Shown: one piece after another, positions 51,925 to 61,081 of the stretch
Numbering within the stretch: position 1 is the stretch's first letter
Layout of the letters: every line of letters starts with the position of its first letter
NCBI GenBank assembly: GCA_015068525.1
Contig: SVKJ01000005.1
Location: 39,302-103,301 of the forward strand
Length of the DNA stretch: 64,000 bases
Origin: Oscillospiraceae bacterium
GTDB lineage: Bacteria; Bacillota; Clostridia; UMGS1840; HGM11507
Direction: 5' to 3'
Notes under the pieces: generated by a model
What the model was told of the DNA's origin: nothing
The model's input: only the letters and a program-made list of their open reading frames with translations
Database searches by the model: none
Program-made: the position numbers and the translations under genes

Positions 51925-53043
51925 TTATTCAACAATCTTACCTTTATTTATCATAAATGGCATGGAATTTGTTCCCATAAGAACTTTTCCTTCAGTTACT
52001 AAAACATCTGCATCTGTTATAACACAATCTAAATTTGCATTTTCAGAAATAATAGTTCCCTGCATAAGTATAGAATTTTTAACAACAGCACCTTTTTTTA
52101 CTACAACATCACGGAATATAATACAATTTTCTACACATCCGTCAATCTTTGCTCCGTCAGCAACCAGAGAATTAGTAACTTTAGCATCCTCGCCATACAT
52201 CGTAGGTACAGAGTCCTTAATTCTTGTTAAAATATGATTTTTTCCATGAAATAGTTCCATACGAACCTCTTTATTCAAAAGATCCATATTAGTTTTATAA
52301 AAATCTTCCAAAGATTTTATCTGCGAAACATATCCGTCAACTTTATATCCATATATTTTATAATCATTAAAACTGTTTGCAATAACATTTTTCTTAAGAG
52401 AATACCATCCGTAAGTTATACCCTTTTCAATCAAAGAAATAAGTAAGTCTCTCTTTAAAATTACCATATCAAGCTGGATATTAACTTCCTTATCAGACGC
52501 ATACTGATGAAACATTGTATCAACAAGACGGCCATCATCACTAAGTGTAACTTCAAGTTCCATTTTTTTAGGGATTAAATTTTTGTAAGCGAAGGTAATA
52601 TCAGCACCTTTTTGTTCATGAAACTCCATAAACTTTTTAAGGTCAATATTCATCACAATATTAGAATCACTCAAAATGCAATATTCAGGCAAAGAAGTTT
52701 TAATATATTCCATAACGCTGTTTATTGCTTCAATTTTATTTGTAACCATGCCAGTACTATCATTAGTAGAAAAAGGAGTTAAAAATTTAAGTCCGCCATT
52801 TTTCCTGTTTAAATCCCAGTCTTTTCCCCATCCTACATGGTCCATTAAAGAACCATATTTATTACGGGTAACAACTCCTACGTTATGAACATTTGCACCA
52901 ACCAATGCAGAAAGAATAAAATCAATAAGTCTGTATCTTCCTCCAAACGGAATGGAAGCTAAAGTTCTGTTGTTTGAAAGTTCGTTAACTTCCATAGAAT
53001 CATAGCCGTAACTATCAGCAAATAAAACACAAAAAGCATTCAA
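51925..53043 (-). CDS. glgD: GlgD, glucose-1-phosphate adenylyltransferase regulatory subunit
   Basis: 372 residues from a TTG at 53043 with GGAGGAG 9 nt upstream. Nucleotidyltransferase fold with a left-handed beta-helix end (repeated VVKKGAVVKNSILMQGTIISENANLDC). It lacks the GGxGxRL pyrophosphorylase signature present in GlgC (FADSYGYDSMEVNEL instead), as in known GlgD subunits that modulate GlgC. glgC precedes it by 12 bp. Confidence 0.94.
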   Translation of the reverse strand: MNAFCVLFADSYGYDSMEVNELSNNRTLASIPFGGRYRLIDFILSALVGANVHNVGVVTRNKYGSLMDHVGWGKDWDLNRKNGGLKFLTPFSTNDSTGMVTNKIEAINSVMEYIKTSLPEYCILSDSNIVMNIDLKKFMEFHEQKGADITFAYKNLIPKKMELEVTLSDDGRLVDTMFHQYASDKEVNIQLDMVILKRDLLISLIEKGITYGWYSLKKNVIANSFNDYKIYGYKVDGYVSQIKSLEDFYKTNMDLLNKEVRMELFHGKNHILTRIKDSVPTMYGEDAKVTNSLVADGAKIDGCVENCIIFRDVVVKKGAVVKNSILMQGTIISENANLDCVITDADVLVTEGKVLMGTNSMPFMINKGKIVE

Positions 53044-53055
53044 AATATTCTCCTC

Positions 53056-54267
53056 CTATCCTCTTACACTATTCGGTTCAACCATTTCGCCCGGTAAAAC
53101 AACCTGACCTGATTTTACACGTGCACCCTGACCGATAACAGCAATTCCCCATTTATCAGGATTCTTATAATCTTCAGGTGCCGCACCAATAATTGCACCG
53201 TCTTCAATAACTGCGTCGTCTGCAATTATCGTATATTTAACCTGCGCACTTTTTCCGATTTTGGTATTTCGCATTACAACTGAATATTCAACTGTTGCAC
53301 TTTCTTCAACCTCAACATCGGAAAAGAGAATAGAATAATTAAGTTTACCGTCAACATAACAACCCTCTGTTACCATTGAATTAACAACATCAGCACTGTT
53401 ATGTATAAAGTGTGGTGTTGTAACATCATGACGGCTGTATATTCTCCAAAGAGGATCCCATATATTTATAGCAATACTTGGATTTAACAAATCCATATTT
53501 GCTTCCCATAAATTATCGATAGTACCAACATCTTTCCAATATCCGTCAAACGGATAAGCAAACATTCTCTGGTTATCATTAAGCATTGCAGGAATAACAT
53601 CTTTACCAAAGTCGTTAGAGGTATTTTCCCCTTTTTCTTCGTCTAATATAAGATACTCTCTTAATTTTTCCCATTTAAAAATATAAATACCCATTGATGC
53701 TTTTGTGGATTTAGGAACTTTAGGTTTTTCTTCGAATTCTCTTATCGAATAATCATCATTTGTATTCATTATTCCGTAACTCGACGCCTGATCAATAGGA
53801 ACATCCATTACCGCTATTGTAGCATCTGCATTTTGTTTTTTATGAAAATCAAGCATTTTAGCATAGTCCATTTTATAAACATGGTCTCCTGACAAAACAA
53901 GAACATATTCAGGATCGTATTGTTCTATAAAATTCATATTCTGGTATATGGCATTGGCAGTTCCTTTATACCACGATGCAGAACTACCTGTATAAGGAGG
54001 CAAGATATAAACACCACCGTTCATTCGGTCTAAATCCCAGGGTTGACCGTTTCCGATGTATGAATTAAGTTCAAGAGGACGATACTGAGTCAATACTCCT
54101 ACTGTATCAATCCCTGAATTAGTACAGTTAGATAAAGTAAAATCTACTATTCTGTACTTACCTCCAAAGGGTACTGCAGGTTTTGCACGTTGATTTGTAA
54201 GAACATACAACCTGTTACCCTGACCGCCTGCCAAAAGCATGGCAATCATTTCTTTTTTCTTAGCCAT
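53056..54267 (-). CDS. glgC: Glucose-1-phosphate adenylyltransferase
   Basis: 403 residues. AMLLAGGQGNRLYVLTNQRAKPAVPFGGKYRIVDF (ATP and sugar-phosphate site), VLSGDHVYKMDY, EEKPKVPKS, and a C-terminal beta-helix. It makes ADP-glucose, the committed step of glycogen synthesis. RBS GGAGG. With GlgD it forms the two-subunit enzyme of Firmicutes. Confidence 0.97.
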   Translation of the reverse strand: MAKKKEMIAMLLAGGQGNRLYVLTNQRAKPAVPFGGKYRIVDFTLSNCTNSGIDTVGVLTQYRPLELNSYIGNGQPWDLDRMNGGVYILPPYTGSSASWYKGTANAIYQNMNFIEQYDPEYVLVLSGDHVYKMDYAKMLDFHKKQNADATIAVMDVPIDQASSYGIMNTNDDYSIREFEEKPKVPKSTKASMGIYIFKWEKLREYLILDEEKGENTSNDFGKDVIPAMLNDNQRMFAYPFDGYWKDVGTIDNLWEANMDLLNPSIAINIWDPLWRIYSRHDVTTPHFIHNSADVVNSMVTEGCYVDGKLNYSILFSDVEVEESATVEYSVVMRNTKIGKSAQVKYTIIADDAVIEDGAIIGAAPEDYKNPDKWGIAVIGQGARVKSGQVVLPGEMVEPNSVRG

Positions 54268-54285
54268 TATATTACCTCCAAAAAA

Positions 54286-56172
54286 TTATTTTTTTCGACT
54301 TGCTTTTTTATAAAAATATGTCGTTGAAAAGGCAGGAATATTTAGCTTGATATACTGTGCCTTTCCATGCATTTTTCCACTTAATGCACGGACTTTATTA
54401 TTTTTTATCACTTTTCCTCCATATTTTTCATCATCCGAAGAAAAAATTTCTTCATAAATTCCTTTTCTTGGAACACCTATTTTATAGTCCTTCTGAGAAA
54501 CAGAAGAAAAATTACAAACACATAATATACTGTTCCCCGCTTTATCATATCTTAAAAATGAAATGATATTATTATTATCATCATCCAGCGCAGCCCAATC
54601 GAAACCATCCCATGTATTATCAAGTTCCCATAAAGGTGTTTTACTTTTATATAAATTATTCAATTCCTTAACATAATTTTGAAGTTTTGAATGTTTATCA
54701 AAGTTAAGCAAGTTCCAATCAAGTTCTTTTTCTTCATTCCATTCAATAAACTGACCAAATTCACTGCCCATAAACAAAAGTTTTTTACCTGGATGGGCAT
54801 ACATATAGCCAAGATATGCACGAAGATTATCAAATTTAACATCATAATCACCGGGCATTTTTGACAAAAGTGATTTCTTCCCATGAACAACTTCATCGTG
54901 CGACAAAGGAAGAACAAAATTCTCGGAAAAAGCATAAGTTAAAGAGAATGTAAGATTATTGTGAACACCTTTTCTGAAAAACGGATCCTGACTCATATAC
55001 ATAAGTGAATCATTCATCCATCCCATATTCCATTTATAGTTAAATCCAAGACCGCCGTCGCTGACCGGATATGTAACCATAGGCCATGCAGTCGATTCTT
55101 CTGCAATCATCATTACACCGTCAAATTGTGAAAAAATGCGTGTGTTCAACTTTTGTAAGAACTCTTTTGCTTCAATATTTCCGTTGCCGCCATATTTATT
55201 TGGACGCCACATGCCATCTTTTCTTCCATAATCAAGATAAAGCATAGATGCAACTGCATCAACTCTCAATCCGTCAATATGATATTTATCAAGCCAGAAG
55301 CATGCATTGGAAATCAAAAAACATAAGACTTCATTTTTAGAATAATCAAAAATTCTGGTTCCCCAATCAGGATGTTCTCTTTTAAGTTCGTCCTCATATT
55401 CATAAAGACATGTACCGTCAAATTCATATAGACCATGTGCATCTTTAGGAAAATGGGCAGGAACCCAGTCTAAAATAACACCAATATCATTTTTATGGCA
55501 CAAATTAACAAATTCCATAAATTCTTTAGGTGTGCCGTAACGTGATGTAGGTGCATAATAGCCTGTAACCTGATATCCCCAGGATTTATCGTAAGGATAT
55601 TCAGATAAAGGCATAAGTTCTATATGAGAAAATCCCATTTCTTTTACATAAGGAATAAGTTCTTCTGCCATTTTAGAATAACTAAAGGGATTACCGTCAG
55701 AATATGTTTTCCATGAGCCAAGATGAAGTTCATATATATTAACAGGTTTATTATAAGGAGCAACTCTTTTATCCATCCATTTTTTATCACTCCATTTATA
55801 ACCTTCTATATCATATACTTTAGATGCAGTTCCCGGACGTGTTTCAGTATGAAAAGAATAAGGGTCTGTTTTATACAGTTCTTCCCCATTTTTTGTAACA
55901 ATAAGATATTTATATGCATCAAACTCTTTAACATCTTCAATAATACATTCAAATATACCACCGCATGTTATACGATGTGCTTTATGTGAATATTTTTCCC
56001 AATTGTTAAAAGATCCTGTAACGTAAACTTCCTTCGCATTAGGAGCCCATACCCTAAATATACAGTATCTACCTTCAAGGTGAGCGCCTAAGTATTTATA
56101 CGCTTCGTAATTTGTTCCCTCGTGGAAAAGATATTCCGCGAGAGTATTGTCTTTATTTAGTAAAATTTCCAT
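54286..56172 (-). CDS. glgB: 1,4-alpha-glucan branching enzyme
   Basis: 628 residues, GH13. N-terminal CBM48 (CIFRVWAPNAKEVYVTGSFNNWEKY), catalytic Asp in GLRVDAVASMLYLDY near 304, Glu in MIAEEST near 355, and LPLSHDEVVHGKKSL near 422. It adds alpha-1,6 branches to glycogen. First gene of the glg operon. Its start has only a weak AAAG site, and the promoter in the divergent 186-bp gap is not clear. Confidence 0.97.
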   Translation of the reverse strand: MEILLNKDNTLAEYLFHEGTNYEAYKYLGAHLEGRYCIFRVWAPNAKEVYVTGSFNNWEKYSHKAHRITCGGIFECIIEDVKEFDAYKYLIVTKNGEELYKTDPYSFHTETRPGTASKVYDIEGYKWSDKKWMDKRVAPYNKPVNIYELHLGSWKTYSDGNPFSYSKMAEELIPYVKEMGFSHIELMPLSEYPYDKSWGYQVTGYYAPTSRYGTPKEFMEFVNLCHKNDIGVILDWVPAHFPKDAHGLYEFDGTCLYEYEDELKREHPDWGTRIFDYSKNEVLCFLISNACFWLDKYHIDGLRVDAVASMLYLDYGRKDGMWRPNKYGGNGNIEAKEFLQKLNTRIFSQFDGVMMIAEESTAWPMVTYPVSDGGLGFNYKWNMGWMNDSLMYMSQDPFFRKGVHNNLTFSLTYAFSENFVLPLSHDEVVHGKKSLLSKMPGDYDVKFDNLRAYLGYMYAHPGKKLLFMGSEFGQFIEWNEEKELDWNLLNFDKHSKLQNYVKELNNLYKSKTPLWELDNTWDGFDWAALDDDNNNIISFLRYDKAGNSILCVCNFSSVSQKDYKIGVPRKGIYEEIFSSDDEKYGGKVIKNNKVRALSGKMHGKAQYIKLNIPAFSTTYFYKKASRKK

Positions 56173-56301
56173 AAGAAACTCGCTTTCTTAAATAATCAAA
56201 TGTTTAAAATTTCTATACTATAATTATACTATAACACATTTTTTATAAAAAGTACACTATTTTATTAAAAAAATTTCCAAAATTATCATATAATTTTACC
56301 A

Positions 56302-56330
56302 TTGACTTTTTTAAAAAATAATAGTATCCT
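56302..56330 (+). promoter_or_regulatory. Promoter of the neopullulanase-like gene
   Basis: TTGACT (56302-56307), 17-nt spacer, TATCCT (56325-56330), about 30 bp before the start. Confidence 0.65.
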
Positions 56331-56358
56331 AAAATGATATAAAATTCAGGAGGCAACC

Positions 56359-58194
56359 ATGAGAGATATAATTTATAATCCAAGATATGAAAAATACAAA
56401 AAACCGTTTGGTGCAGTTAAAACTTGTGAAACGGTTATATTTTCAATTGATGTAAACAACTCTCTTTCTCCTGATGAAGTTTATTTTATATATAGAGTGG
56501 ACGAAAGCAACGAGTCTATATATATTTATATGGACAAAACCGAAAGTTATGACGATTACAGTGTTTTTTCATGTAAAATTAACTTTGATAAAGCAAATTT
56601 ATATTTTTACCGATTTGAAATAAAAACAGGAGGAATTACAAAATTCATAGGAAAAAACGGTAACGAGGCAAAAATTGAAGACTGGCTACCCGAATGGCAA
56701 CTTACAGTTTTCGATAAAAACTTTGATACACCTGAATGGACACATGGTGCGACAATGTATCAAATATTTCCTGACAGATTTGCAAAAAGCAACAAATTTA
56801 ATCCTCCAACTGCAAAAAATGAAAGAAAAATTCATAAAGACTGGTTTGAATTACCTGAATTTATATATGACACTATAGATTATAAAGCCAATGATTATTT
56901 TGGAGGTAATATACAGGGTGTTATAGAAAAATTAGATTATTTAGTAGATTTGGGAATTGATATAATATATTTTAATCCTGTTTTTGAAAGTCCTGAATAT
57001 CATCGTTACAGTACAGGAAATTATTTAAATATAGACCCTTATTTCGGAACAAACGAAGATTTTAAACTACTTTGTGAAGAATGTAAAAAAAGAAATATAA
57101 AAATAATTATTGACGGAGTCTTTTCACATACAGGTGCCGACAGTTTATATTTTAATAAATATAATCATTATGACTCTATTGGAGCAGCAAATTCATGCAC
57201 CTCCCCTTATTACAACTGGTATTCATTTATTGAATATCCGAACAAATACCACTCATGGTGGGGGTTTGATAATCTGCCTAATGTTGATGAAAACAATCCC
57301 GAATATACAAATTTTATTACAGGAAAAGACGGTGTTATTGATTACTGGCAGAATATGGGATGTTCAGGATGGCGACTTGATGTTGCAGACGAACTGCCTG
57401 ATGAATTCATATCAGCACTTTATAAAAGGTCAAAAGAAAATAACAAAGAATCTTTTATAATAGGCGAAGTATGGGAAGATGCAACCAATAAATTTGCATA
57501 TGGCAAAAGAAGAAAATATCTTCTTGGCGGTCAGATGGACAGTGTTATGAATTATCCGTTCAGGACTGCAATTCTTGAGTTTATCAAAGAAAAAGACCAT
57601 ATTCTTTTTAATGACAGAATATATTCTATTTTGGAAAATTACCCTCCCCCTGTTGTAAAATCTCTTATGAACAGTATTTCTACTCATGATACTATACGTG
57701 CAATAAGTTATTTTGGGGTATCAGTAAATGTAGATAAAAAAGACCACGGAAAATATATATTGTCGCAAGAAGAATATAACAAAGGAAAAAAACAACTTTT
57801 ATTTGCAACATTTTTACAGTTCACTTTACCTGGTATCCCCTCTGTATATTATGGTGACGAGGTCGGACTCGATGGATTATCCGACCCATACTGCAGAAAA
57901 ACATATCCTTACGGAAAAGAAGATTTTGAAATACTATCCTTTTATAAAGAATTATCAAAAATAAGAAAAAATAACAAAGAAGATTTTTCTTCCAATTTTT
58001 CTCATATAGAAAGCGATTATGGGTTTTATGTATATAAAAGAGGAAATTTAATTTGCGGAATAAATTTAAGCAATGAGGATAAATTTTTAAAACTTGAAAA
58101 TGAAGAAATAATATATTCCTTTGGGGATATAAAACAAGAAAATGATACATTGAAAATAAATTCTGAATCAATATTCATTGCAAAAAGACAGTAA
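56359..58194 (+). CDS. Neopullulanase/maltogenic-amylase-like GH13 enzyme
   Basis: 611 residues, RBS AGGAGG. An N-terminal beta domain (about 1-120, CBM34-like) precedes a GH13_20-type barrel: ATMYQIFPDRFAKS, DYLVDLGIDIIYFNPVFESPEYHRYS, IIIDGVFSHTG, catalytic Asp in GWRLDVADELP near 341, Glu in IIGEVWEDA near 371 and SISTHDTIR near 437. No signal peptide, so it acts on maltodextrins or glycogen inside the cell. Divergent from glgB, probably helping glycogen breakdown. Confidence 0.93.
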   Translation: MRDIIYNPRYEKYKKPFGAVKTCETVIFSIDVNNSLSPDEVYFIYRVDESNESIYIYMDKTESYDDYSVFSCKINFDKANLYFYRFEIKTGGITKFIGKNGNEAKIEDWLPEWQLTVFDKNFDTPEWTHGATMYQIFPDRFAKSNKFNPPTAKNERKIHKDWFELPEFIYDTIDYKANDYFGGNIQGVIEKLDYLVDLGIDIIYFNPVFESPEYHRYSTGNYLNIDPYFGTNEDFKLLCEECKKRNIKIIIDGVFSHTGADSLYFNKYNHYDSIGAANSCTSPYYNWYSFIEYPNKYHSWWGFDNLPNVDENNPEYTNFITGKDGVIDYWQNMGCSGWRLDVADELPDEFISALYKRSKENNKESFIIGEVWEDATNKFAYGKRRKYLLGGQMDSVMNYPFRTAILEFIKEKDHILFNDRIYSILENYPPPVVKSLMNSISTHDTIRAISYFGVSVNVDKKDHGKYILSQEEYNKGKKQLLFATFLQFTLPGIPSVYYGDEVGLDGLSDPYCRKTYPYGKEDFEILSFYKELSKIRKNNKEDFSSNFSHIESDYGFYVYKRGNLICGINLSNEDKFLKLENEEIIYSFGDIKQENDTLKINSESIFIAKRQ

Positions 58195-58211
58195 TTTTTA
58201 CTGTCTTTTTG
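58181..58211 (+). terminator. Terminator of the neopullulanase-like gene
   Basis: 14-bp stem CAAAAAGACAGTAA/TTACTGTCTTTTTG (58181-58194 with 58198-58211), loop TTT, including the last codons of the gene. Confidence 0.85.
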
Positions 58212-58244
58212 TAAATTAAGATATTTAAAATGTGAGGCATAAGG

Positions 58245-58466
58245 TTTAGATGCAAATCCTTATAGCGATATACTCACTTCGTTCGTGCGATATATTTTCA
58301 CTATGTTCAAATGCGATATAACTCCGCTTTGCTCCGTCGCGATATAATATAAATTCCCTTTTCTCGTCCCGAAGGGACATATCGCACCTTTAGGTATATC
58401 GCATCCATAAGGATATATCGCAAATTCCGTCAGGAATTTATATCGCTGCGTTGCTTATGCAACGCA
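58245..58466. repeat. Symmetric core/hairpin array, GCGATATA version
   Basis: Four left cores GCGATATA (58265, 58287, 58313, 58339) and four right cores TATATCGC (58378 with C first, 58395, 58414, 58439), spacers including GTCCCGAAGGGAC, ACCTTTAGGT, ATCCATAAGGAT and TTCCGTCAGGAA, tail hairpin TGCGTTGC/GCAACGCA (58447-58466). It starts with head TTTAGATGC. It lies between the convergent GH13 and DUF218 genes. Confidence 0.9.
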
Positions 58467-58513
58467 ATTGTTCATGATATGTTAAAAGTAAAAAAACTCA
58501 TATCTTATACTAT

Positions 58514-59278
58514 TTAGTCTAATATCCACATTTTAAAAACAGCAACACTTTCCCTTAAATAACAAGGCATAAGATTATACCATTGCAAACCTGCATGTAT
58601 ATGCGAAACATCCTTAAATCCTGTCTTTATCGCGACACTTGTTGCACGAAAAACATGAAAATCATTCGTAACAACAACAATGGAGTAATTATCTTCGAAA
58701 TATTTATCAAGTAGCTCTTTAGAAAATTCTATATTTTCTGTTGTAGACGTTGCTTTCTCTTCTTTTATAATTTTATTCCCTGCAACCCCATGTTCAACAA
58801 GATACTTTTCCATAGCATAAGCCTCTGTCACAGTTTCTTGAAACCCTTGTCCACCGGTAACAACAATTATAGCTTCAGGATTTTTGCTATGATATTGAAT
58901 CGCCTTATCAAGACGCATCTTCAATGGCAAAGTTATCTTATCCCCTCTAATGCCCGCCCCCAAAACAATAACTGCATCTTCATTATAACTAATATTATCT
59001 ACATTGCCGAATACTGCCATGAAAGATACTAATATAAATTCAATACAAAAAACTGCAATCAAAAAGACTTTGAAATATTTGAAAAATCCCGACTTAGTCA
59101 GTTCTTTAATCTTTTCGTAAAATATCCCTATGTTAATTGCAAAAACTCCCAGAATAACTACCAATACAACTCCGAGGTTAATGTTTGACATTATACACAA
59201 TATAAATCCATATATAGCAACAATTATTCCAGCAATAGTTATTAAGACAGATATATTCATCTTTTTATTATGTATCAT
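58514..59278 (-). CDS. DUF218 (YdcF/SanA-like) membrane protein
   Basis: 254 residues, AAGGTGG 8 nt before ATG. Three or four hydrophobic segments in residues 8-95 anchor it, then a DUF218 domain: DAVIVLGAGIRGDKITLPLKMRLDKAI, VVTGGQGFQETVTEAYAMEKYL, ATSTTENIEFSKELL and VVTNDFHVFRA. The family is linked to envelope or cell-wall precursor metabolism (ElyC, SanA), with unknown substrate. The gene is flanked on both sides by the hairpin arrays. Confidence 0.87.
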   Translation of the reverse strand: MIHNKKMNISVLITIAGIIVAIYGFILCIMSNINLGVVLVVILGVFAINIGIFYEKIKELTKSGFFKYFKVFLIAVFCIEFILVSFMAVFGNVDNISYNEDAVIVLGAGIRGDKITLPLKMRLDKAIQYHSKNPEAIIVVTGGQGFQETVTEAYAMEKYLVEHGVAGNKIIKEEKATSTTENIEFSKELLDKYFEDNYSIVVVTNDFHVFRATSVAIKTGFKDVSHIHAGLQWYNLMPCYLRESVAVFKMWILD

Positions 59279-59350
59279 TCAAGCAACCACCTTTTCGTCT
59301 AAATGCGACTTTCTTTATGTTGATTCGTCAAGTTTGAGAGAAAAAATTTG

Positions 59351-59540
59351 ACGATATACTCGCTCACGCTCGTTCGATATATTTTCGATTCTATTAAATG
59401 TTATATAACCTCATTTTATTCAGTTGCAATATGACATATCTCGCCTTTGGCAAGAATATTCTAAAATAGATACAGTGTATAAAAAGGTATATCGCAAATT
59501 CTGCAGGAATTTATATCGCTGCGGTTGATACTCAACCGCA
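59351..59540. repeat. Degenerate core/hairpin array
   Basis: Third, worn copy: left cores ACGATATA (59351) and TCGATATA, worn cores in the middle, intact right cores TATATCGC, the spacer AAATTCTGCAGGAATTT and tail hairpin TGCGGTTG/CAACCGCA (59520-59540). Same orientation as at 58245. It fills most of the 280-bp gap between the DUF218 and recombinase genes. Confidence 0.75.
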
Positions 59541-59558
59541 TAAAAGCAATAATAAATT

Positions 59559-60494
59559 TTAATCTTTAATTTCCTTTCCAAAATTGGAAAGAGGATTCCT
59601 GTCCACCGCTTCTTTTATCATATCATTTGACACATGGGTATAAATCTGGGTTGTACTTAACTGTTCATGTCCCAAAATTTCCTGTAAGGCTCTTACATCA
59701 ACTTTTCCATATTTATACATTAAAGTTGCTGCAGTATGCCTTAATTTATGAGTAGAATATTTTAAAGGATCAAGCCCTGCTGCCGCAATATATTTCTTAA
59801 CAAGAAACTGAACAGTTTTAAAATATATCCTGTTATTTTGCCCACTTATAAAAAGTGCTTTTTCATCTTTAAGATTAAGTTTAGGGCGCACTTTAAGATA
59901 ATCGTCAAGAGCAGACCTGCAAGCAGAATTTAAATAAATAGTTCTTTCCTTGTTCCCCTTACCTTTTACAACAAGACTGTCTTTTTTAATATCAGTTAGA
60001 TTTATTCCTACAAGTTCAGAAAGACGAAGACCACAGTTTAAAAACAAAGTAAGTATTGCAAAATCTCTCTCTTTATGGCGCCCGTCAATACAACTAAGTA
60101 ACCTTTTACTTTCATCAAGTTCAAGATATCTTGGCAGTGCTTTTATAGTTTTTGGAGCATCCAGCGCTTCGGTAGGATTATTCTCAATAAGTTTAACTTT
60201 GATATGAAGATATTTAAAAAAAGATTTAATGGAAGATACGCGTCTGGACCTTGTACGAGCACTGTTATTTTTTTCGGTACTTATATACATAAGATAATTA
60301 TAAATATCATTAAGTTCAATAGTTTTTATAAAATCAATATCAATTTCACCACTATGCCCTTTAATCTCTTTTATGTAACTCAAAAAACCGCTAAGGTCGT
60401 AATAATATTCCTTAACAGTATTCGGGCTTCTGCCCTCAATTGTAAGTTTTTGTGTTAAAAAATTTTTTAAAATTAAAGGTGCATCATCATACAT
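59559..60494 (-). CDS. Xer-type tyrosine recombinase
   Basis: 311 residues, RBS GGAG. N-terminal core-binding (SAM-like) domain (LILKNFLTQKLTIEGRSPNTVKEYYYDL) and catalytic domain with the first Arg in LNCGLRLSELVGI near 154, the Lys in VKGKGNKERTIYL, HKLRHTAATLM (His, Arg) near 248, GHEQL and the Tyr nucleophile in TTQIYTHV near 284. Size and motifs fit XerC/XerD chromosome-dimer resolvases. It overlaps the nuclease-like gene by 8 bp, unlike usual xer loci, so it could be an accessory recombinase. Confidence 0.88.
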   Translation of the reverse strand: MYDDAPLILKNFLTQKLTIEGRSPNTVKEYYYDLSGFLSYIKEIKGHSGEIDIDFIKTIELNDIYNYLMYISTEKNNSARTRSRRVSSIKSFFKYLHIKVKLIENNPTEALDAPKTIKALPRYLELDESKRLLSCIDGRHKERDFAILTLFLNCGLRLSELVGINLTDIKKDSLVVKGKGNKERTIYLNSACRSALDDYLKVRPKLNLKDEKALFISGQNNRIYFKTVQFLVKKYIAAAGLDPLKYSTHKLRHTAATLMYKYGKVDVRALQEILGHEQLSTTQIYTHVSNDMIKEAVDRNPLSNFGKEIKD

Positions 60495-61044
60495 AAAAAT
60501 TTTCTCCTATATCTACTATGTAATATTTCATATTATCGCTTTTGTTTTCCCAAATTATATTATAACATCCTTTAAGTATCACTGATTCCATTATATTACC
60601 TGTCGGTTTACATATTTCTCCGTTAAGTACAGCGCCGTTTCTAAAATAATTATATATTCCATCTGTTTTTTTACCTGAATAAAAATTTTTATCATTTACC
60701 ATAGTTAATGAGTAACAATTTTTAAATCCATTATTTTTTAGTTGCTCCATAAAAGCAATATCTTTAACAAAAGAAAACATCTGTTCAGGATATTGACCAT
60801 TTTGAGGATATTTTAATTCTATCGCAAATTTTGATGTTTTGTTATATACAACAATATCAATCTCATGCTTTTTAAGACCATCTATCCCAAAAAACTTGGT
60901 ATTACGCTCAAATTCCACCTTATATTCAGTGAGTCTGTTTCTTAGAAATATTCCTAATTCATGCTGAAAACTAAACTCATTGTAAACCTCAACTTGCCCA
61001 CTCGCAACTAATTGCATAAATTCACGCAATAAATCTTTTATCAT
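60487..61044 (-). CDS. PD-(D/E)xK-like nuclease-fold protein
   Basis: 185 residues, RBS AGGGG. The block HEIDIVVYNKTSKFAIELKYPQNGQYPEQMFSF near 75-107 has the Asp then Glu-x-Lys spacing of PD-(D/E)xK nucleases. The start is helical (EFSFQHELGIFLRNRL). Family not recognised with certainty. It overlaps the recombinase start by 8 bp and is co-transcribed with it; the two could act together on DNA. Confidence 0.62.
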   Translation of the reverse strand: MIKDLLREFMQLVASGQVEVYNEFSFQHELGIFLRNRLTEYKVEFERNTKFFGIDGLKKHEIDIVVYNKTSKFAIELKYPQNGQYPEQMFSFVKDIAFMEQLKNNGFKNCYSLTMVNDKNFYSGKKTDGIYNYFRNGAVLNGEICKPTGNIMESVILKGCYNIIWENKSDNMKYYIVDIGENFYV

Positions 61045-61081
61045 ATTTACCCCTTTGGCAATTAATTTCTTACGCTATTTT

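Noticed and set aside
58245..59540. Integron attC cassette array
   Set aside because: No integrase of integron type, no R/L box sequences, and the cores do not delimit gene cassettes except around one gene.
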